Of a stretch of DNA of 45,080 nucleotides, positions 41,948-45,080 are shown piece by piece. A program made the position numbers and the translations under genes. The DNA lies in IMG/VR virus record IMGVR_UViG_3300047548_000225, positions 1 to 45,080 of that record; one strand, given 5' to 3'. Source of the DNA: a virus. Position 1 is the first letter of the stretch. Every line of letters begins with the position of its first letter. A model generated the notes under the pieces. It ran no database searches. It worked only from the letters and a program-made list of their open reading frames with translations, and was not told the origin of the DNA.

Positions 41948-41955
41948 TTATTTAG
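41948..41955 (-). promoter_or_regulatory. Late promoter variant (CTAAATAA)
   Basis: Minus-strand CTAAATAA six nt before the ATG at 41942, close enough that the transcript would be almost leaderless. Confidence 0.55.
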
Positions 41956-42380
41956 GTTCGCAGTCCCAATTCCTTCTCAGTGATAATCTTAAATCCCCAG
42001 CCACGATCTTTACAATATTCGGTTGCAGCCTTCCATTTGGCTTGATTCTTGATAAAGGTTAAGGATTCGGCTAGATAACGCTGAGTTCGTTTTCCAGGAA
42101 ATACGGGAGGCTCGCACTGTTTGGCTGGTTTCACCTCAATTAAGTAGGTTCTACCGTCTTTAAAAGTAACCTTAAAATCTACGAAATAACGATGAATACG
42201 ATCGTCTGTTGGGCAACGATAGGGGATTACCGTTTCCTCGGAACTCCATTTAATAATGGTTGGGTTCTTGTCACACCAGTTAGCGAACATAGTTTCCCAC
42301 GACGATCTCATTATGATGTTTGTGGGATCGCCTGCATATTTTTCAGGGAATACTGGTGCAAACTTTCTCTTATGGAACAT
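41952..42380 (-). CDS. 4: Head completion protein gp4 (TnsA-like nuclease fold)
   Basis: 142 aa. SSWETMFANWCDKNPTIIKW, VIPYRCPTDDRIHRYFVDFK, TYLIEVKPAKQCEPP: a PD-(D/E)XK pattern (E...D...E-x-K) as in T4 gp4, a head-completion factor needed for neck attachment. Starts from divergent late elements shared with gp48. Confidence 0.87.
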   Translation of the reverse strand: MFHKRKFAPVFPEKYAGDPTNIIMRSSWETMFANWCDKNPTIIKWSSEETVIPYRCPTDDRIHRYFVDFKVTFKDGRTYLIEVKPAKQCEPPVFPGKRTQRYLAESLTFIKNQAKWKAATEYCKDRGWGFKIITEKELGLRT

Positions 42381-42385
42381 AAATA
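42378..42385 (+). promoter_or_regulatory. Late promoter variant (CATAAATA)
   Basis: CATAAATA 47 nt before the gp48 start, divergent from the minus-strand element at 42410. It overlaps the gp4 start codon. Confidence 0.55.
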
Positions 42386-42409
42386 ACTAATTAGGATAGA
42401 TACATCACT

Positions 42410-42417
42410 CTATTTAG
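42410..42417 (-). promoter_or_regulatory. Late promoter variant (CTAAATAG)
   Basis: Minus-strand CTAAATAG 29 nt upstream of the gp4 start. Confidence 0.55.
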
Positions 42418-42432
42418 GGTAAAAGGACTAAA

Positions 42433-43602
42433 ATGGGACTATTAGGAGACATCGCCAGCGGAGCAGTAGATGCTGCTAAGGCTGCACCTGGAGCAGTTAG
42501 AAAATATGCTGAGAACATGGGTGCGCCCACTGGAAACCTAAACACCGCATTGGGCGAAGCAAGCAAATACGATAATAGCACATACAACGTAAACAGCCAT
42601 TCATACCCATCAGACTTAATGTCTAATTCTGGGGTGTATGGTGGTAACTATGTTATTTTCTACATTAATGTGCAAGAATCTTCTAAGTTGGTCCCAAAGG
42701 GTAGTGGTGCTGATTACAGCAAGTTTGTAGATTCTGGTAAGTATAGCAGAATCACTAGCGATATGGTCGCTAATAAACAAAACATGGAACAGTTAATGAC
42801 TGGTCAGGGACTGATTACTGGTGGTAAAATTGCTCTGGGAGGAGCCATCGGTGGTACTGCTGGCGCAGTGGCAACTGGTGCAGAAGTTCTAGGTATTGGA
42901 GCGATTGCTTCTTTGGCTACTACTGCTTCTCGTCAAACTCGTCGTCTAAAAACAGCCATCGCTCTACACGTTCCAAACCAATTGTCTATTCGTTACGGTA
43001 TGCAATACGACGAATCAGATACTGCTATGCTTCAAGCAGCCACAACAGCATCAGCTGACTTGGCGCAAGCACTATCAAAGGGTGTTCCAAAATCAGGTGC
43101 TGAAGCCAAAGAAAATTTCGGAGGATTAGGTTCTATCGCTAAGGGGTTTTTGGGTAGCGAAGCACTTCAGAAGAATGCTGGTTTATCTGCAGCAACTGGT
43201 CTAGCAGGAAACCCAAAGAAAGAACAAGTGTTCAAGGGTGTTGATTTCCGCAAGTTCTCATTTGATTATCAGTTCTTCCCACGTGACGAGAAAGAAGCAG
43301 AAAACGTCTTAAGAATTATTGAAGAATTCAAATTCCACATGCACCCAGAGTTTCTAGATAATACTAGCAACTTTGTTTATGTTTACCCATCAGAGTTTGA
43401 TGTTCTATATTACAAAGACGGTGTCGAAAACAGAACACTCCACCGCCATACTGCTTGCGTTCTAGAAGAAATGAATGTCAACTATACTCCAAACGGAGCA
43501 TTTACTACTTTCGCAAATGGTATGCCAACACAAATCAACGTAACAATGCAGTTTAGAGAACTTGCTCTTCTTACCAAAGATCGAGTTAAGGATGGTATGT
43601 AA
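42433..43602 (+). CDS. 48: Baseplate tail tube cap gp48
   Basis: 389 aa. The N-terminus is Gly/Ala-rich with a membrane-like stretch at about 130-165 (GLITGGKIALGGAIGGTAGA); the C-terminal gp48 blocks are FRKFSFDYQFFPRDEKEAEN, FKFHMHPEF, VYVYPSEFDVLYYKDGVENR and HRHTACVLEEMNVNYTPNG. In T4, gp48 caps the hub and starts tube polymerisation with gp54. First gene of the rightward baseplate operon. Confidence 0.88.
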   Translation: MGLLGDIASGAVDAAKAAPGAVRKYAENMGAPTGNLNTALGEASKYDNSTYNVNSHSYPSDLMSNSGVYGGNYVIFYINVQESSKLVPKGSGADYSKFVDSGKYSRITSDMVANKQNMEQLMTGQGLITGGKIALGGAIGGTAGAVATGAEVLGIGAIASLATTASRQTRRLKTAIALHVPNQLSIRYGMQYDESDTAMLQAATTASADLAQALSKGVPKSGAEAKENFGGLGSIAKGFLGSEALQKNAGLSAATGLAGNPKKEQVFKGVDFRKFSFDYQFFPRDEKEAENVLRIIEEFKFHMHPEFLDNTSNFVYVYPSEFDVLYYKDGVENRTLHRHTACVLEEMNVNYTPNGAFTTFANGMPTQINVTMQFRELALLTKDRVKDGM

Positions 43603-44384
43603 TGTACTTCAAAGACTTTCCAGAATTTTTATACGACTTCAAATATGGAAACACAGCCGACACTAAGATGTCGGTTGTTACTGATATTACTCGTAACATT
43701 CGTTTCCGTAAAGAAGTCCTAGAGAACTACAGTCTTTATGATGAGTATGATATTAAAGATGGTGAAACTCCAGAAATCATTGCCGAAAAAGTTTACGGTC
43801 ATGCGCATTACCATTGGATTATCATGTTAACTAATCAGCGTTATGATTACATCTCTGATTTCCCACTAGACTATACTGCTCTTATGGCAGAGACTGCTGC
43901 TAAGTATAATCCACCTTTATATTCAGAACAAGGTAATTGGTACTTTGAAGGTACAGGTGCTGATAGAAAATTATATTACACAATAACCAAACCAAAGACT
44001 CATTTTGAGAACCAACAGTTAGTTACAGCAGTTAAAATAACGATTAGTGGACAAACAACAACTGCTCCGTTTTCTTTCACGTTCACATATAGCCCTTCTA
44101 TTCAAGGATTTGATTATTTGACTCAACAATTCTGGGTTAAAACGACAGCTGGATTAACTGGCACTCCAACGGGAACATTAACTATCACTACAACTGGTCG
44201 TGAGAATGAACCATTATATTGGGTTGATGACCGTGGGTTTAGAGTCACTTCAGACACTGTTGGTGCTTTACCTGTCACTGGTGTTCAAGAAGAAGAAAGA
44301 CTGAACGAAAGTAAGCGTCGTATTAAACTAATTTCTCCAGGTGTCATTGGACAGATTCTGAAACAATATAAAGACTTGATGTAA
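43602..44384 (+). CDS. 53: Baseplate wedge protein gp53
   Basis: 260 aa. YDEYDIKDGETPEIIAEKVY then HAHYHWIIMLTNQRYDYISD is the gp53 LysM-like block (T4: ...EELANAIYGNPQLYWVLL). The insert at 125-200 is beta-rich. In T4, gp53 joins wedges around the hub. TAATG junctions to gp48 and the hub gene. Confidence 0.88.
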   Translation: MYFKDFPEFLYDFKYGNTADTKMSVVTDITRNIRFRKEVLENYSLYDEYDIKDGETPEIIAEKVYGHAHYHWIIMLTNQRYDYISDFPLDYTALMAETAAKYNPPLYSEQGNWYFEGTGADRKLYYTITKPKTHFENQQLVTAVKITISGQTTTAPFSFTFTYSPSIQGFDYLTQQFWVKTTAGLTGTPTGTLTITTTGRENEPLYWVDDRGFRVTSDTVGALPVTGVQEEERLNESKRRIKLISPGVIGQILKQYKDLM

Positions 44385-45080
44385 TGCAATCAGCACAACA
44401 GTTGAGATTTGCAGGTGATTATAACCTGAACAAAGTACAGATAGTTACCCAGAAGGGTTTCTATCAGGACATTAGCAATCAAGTGATTGCTATTCAGTAT
44501 TTCGAAGATTTATTTTCTCCGTTCATCACAGGAAGCATTGTTATCAAAGAATCTTTAGACTTGATTAACTTGTTTCCATTTATCGGCGAAGAATATCTTG
44601 AGTTAGATATTAGTACACCAACCTTTGATGAGAAATTTAACATCAAGGGTAACTATTACATTTACAAACTGACCGACAGAGAATTACTTGGTGACAGAGC
44701 AGTTGCTTATCAGTTACATTTTATCTCTGTTGAGGCAATTGTGGACAGAAACAAAAAGGTTAGTAGAACATTCGGCGATAAAGTATCTGCTCTAGTTGAA
44801 CAATTCTGTACCAATGAAACATTTGGTTTACAAACAAAAAAGAAAGTGTTTGTTGAGGAAACTATCAACAAGTTAAAGTATACTTCTAATTATTGGTCAC
44901 CAACTAGAAACTTAAAGCATTTAACTGAAAATGCTGCTAACATGAACAAAACTCCAAATTATGCTTTCTTTGAAAATAGAGATGGGTTCTATTTTGTGAG
45001 TTTGGAATCATTATACGAAAACAAACATATCCAACAAGAGTTTGTTTATGACAAGTATATGAGAGATAAAGTTCCAAATG
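44384..45080 (+). CDS. Baseplate hub protein, gp27-like (partial)
   Basis: The open frame from the ATG at 44384 (TAATG) runs off the window; about 232 residues are visible. MQSAQQLRFAGDYNLNKVQI, then FEDLFSPFITGSIVIKESLD, DRELLGDRAVAYQLHFISVE and KLKYTSNYWSPTRNLKHLTE. This arrangement of tube-like beta domains is that of hub proteins of the gp27/VgrG N-terminal kind. Assignment rests on pattern and position after gp53. Confidence 0.72.
   Translation, partial: MQSAQQLRFAGDYNLNKVQIVTQKGFYQDISNQVIAIQYFEDLFSPFITGSIVIKESLDLINLFPFIGEEYLELDISTPTFDEKFNIKGNYYIYKLTDRELLGDRAVAYQLHFISVEAIVDRNKKVSRTFGDKVSALVEQFCTNETFGLQTKKKVFVEETINKLKYTSNYWSPTRNLKHLTENAANMNKTPNYAFFENRDGFYFVSLESLYENKHIQQEFVYDKYMRDKVPN

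Overview
The window is part of a large tailed-phage genome with T4-type (myovirus) core genes. Recognisable T4 homologues are the late-transcription coactivator gp33, helicase loader gp59, ssDNA-binding protein gp32, a gp26-type hub/chaperone protein, small terminase gp16, a gp19-fold tail-tube/baseplate protein, head-completion nuclease gp4, tail-tube cap gp48, wedge gp53 and the start of a hub protein. The gp32 lacks the T4 zinc cysteines, which together with sequence flavour points to a divergent T4 relative (far-T4 or cyanophage-like) rather than a coliphage. A circularly permuted tmRNA, a layout known from alphaproteobacteria, cyanobacteria and some betaproteobacteria, hints at a proteobacterial, probably aquatic host. 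Host and genus are inference only.

Layout. (1) 1-5.4 kb: 19 tRNA genes interleaved with a metallophosphoesterase, a bS21 ribosomal protein homologue, two GIY-YIG homing endonucleases and at least six long, densely base-paired non-coding segments that match no family I know. (2) 5.4-7.5 kb: an RNase H-like protein, an HNH homing endonuclease, a coiled-coil protein and a 254-nt structured RNA ending at a strong terminator. (3) 7.5-14.9 kb: one tightly overlapping rightward operon of small proteins, including a nucleotidyltransferase, a GGQ release-factor-like protein, a Lar-type anti-restriction protein and a lipoprotein. (4) 14.9-19.5 kb: a promoter-dense region in which nearly every gene has its own sigma70-like promoter with a conserved spacer, plus repeated AGTAGGG hairpins. 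(5) 19.5-25.5 kb: small-protein operons including a tandem family of KFAELIV/KEHFGVE paralogues, a second phosphoesterase and a MazG-like protein. (6) 25.5-30.0 kb: HAD nucleotidase, PhoH, GH19 endolysin, an orphan NUMOD3 protein on the minus strand and a PD-(D/E)XK exonuclease. (7) 30.0-36.1 kb: permuted tmRNA, GroES, SleB hydrolase, ClpP, gp33, gp59, gp32. (8) 36.2-42.4 kb: leftward virion genes (PAAR tip, tape measure, gp26-type chaperone with a -1 frameshift, gp16, gp19/gp54-like, gp4). (9) 42.4 kb to the end: rightward gp48, gp53, hub protein.

How it fits together. Two promoter classes are visible: host-type TTGNCT-17-YATAAT promoters for early/accessory genes, and T4-type late motifs (TATAAATA and variants CTAAATA/CATAAATA) at the homing endonucleases and virion genes, consistent with the encoded gp33. 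A striking theme is translation: 19 tRNAs, bS21, a GGQ peptidyl-tRNA hydrolase-like protein, a phage tmRNA with its own promoter, GroES and ClpP form a translation-takeover, ribosome-rescue and protein-quality kit. The most exciting items are the permuted tmRNA with the tag ANDAFFGEVRLAA and the unexplained structured RNAs among the tRNAs.
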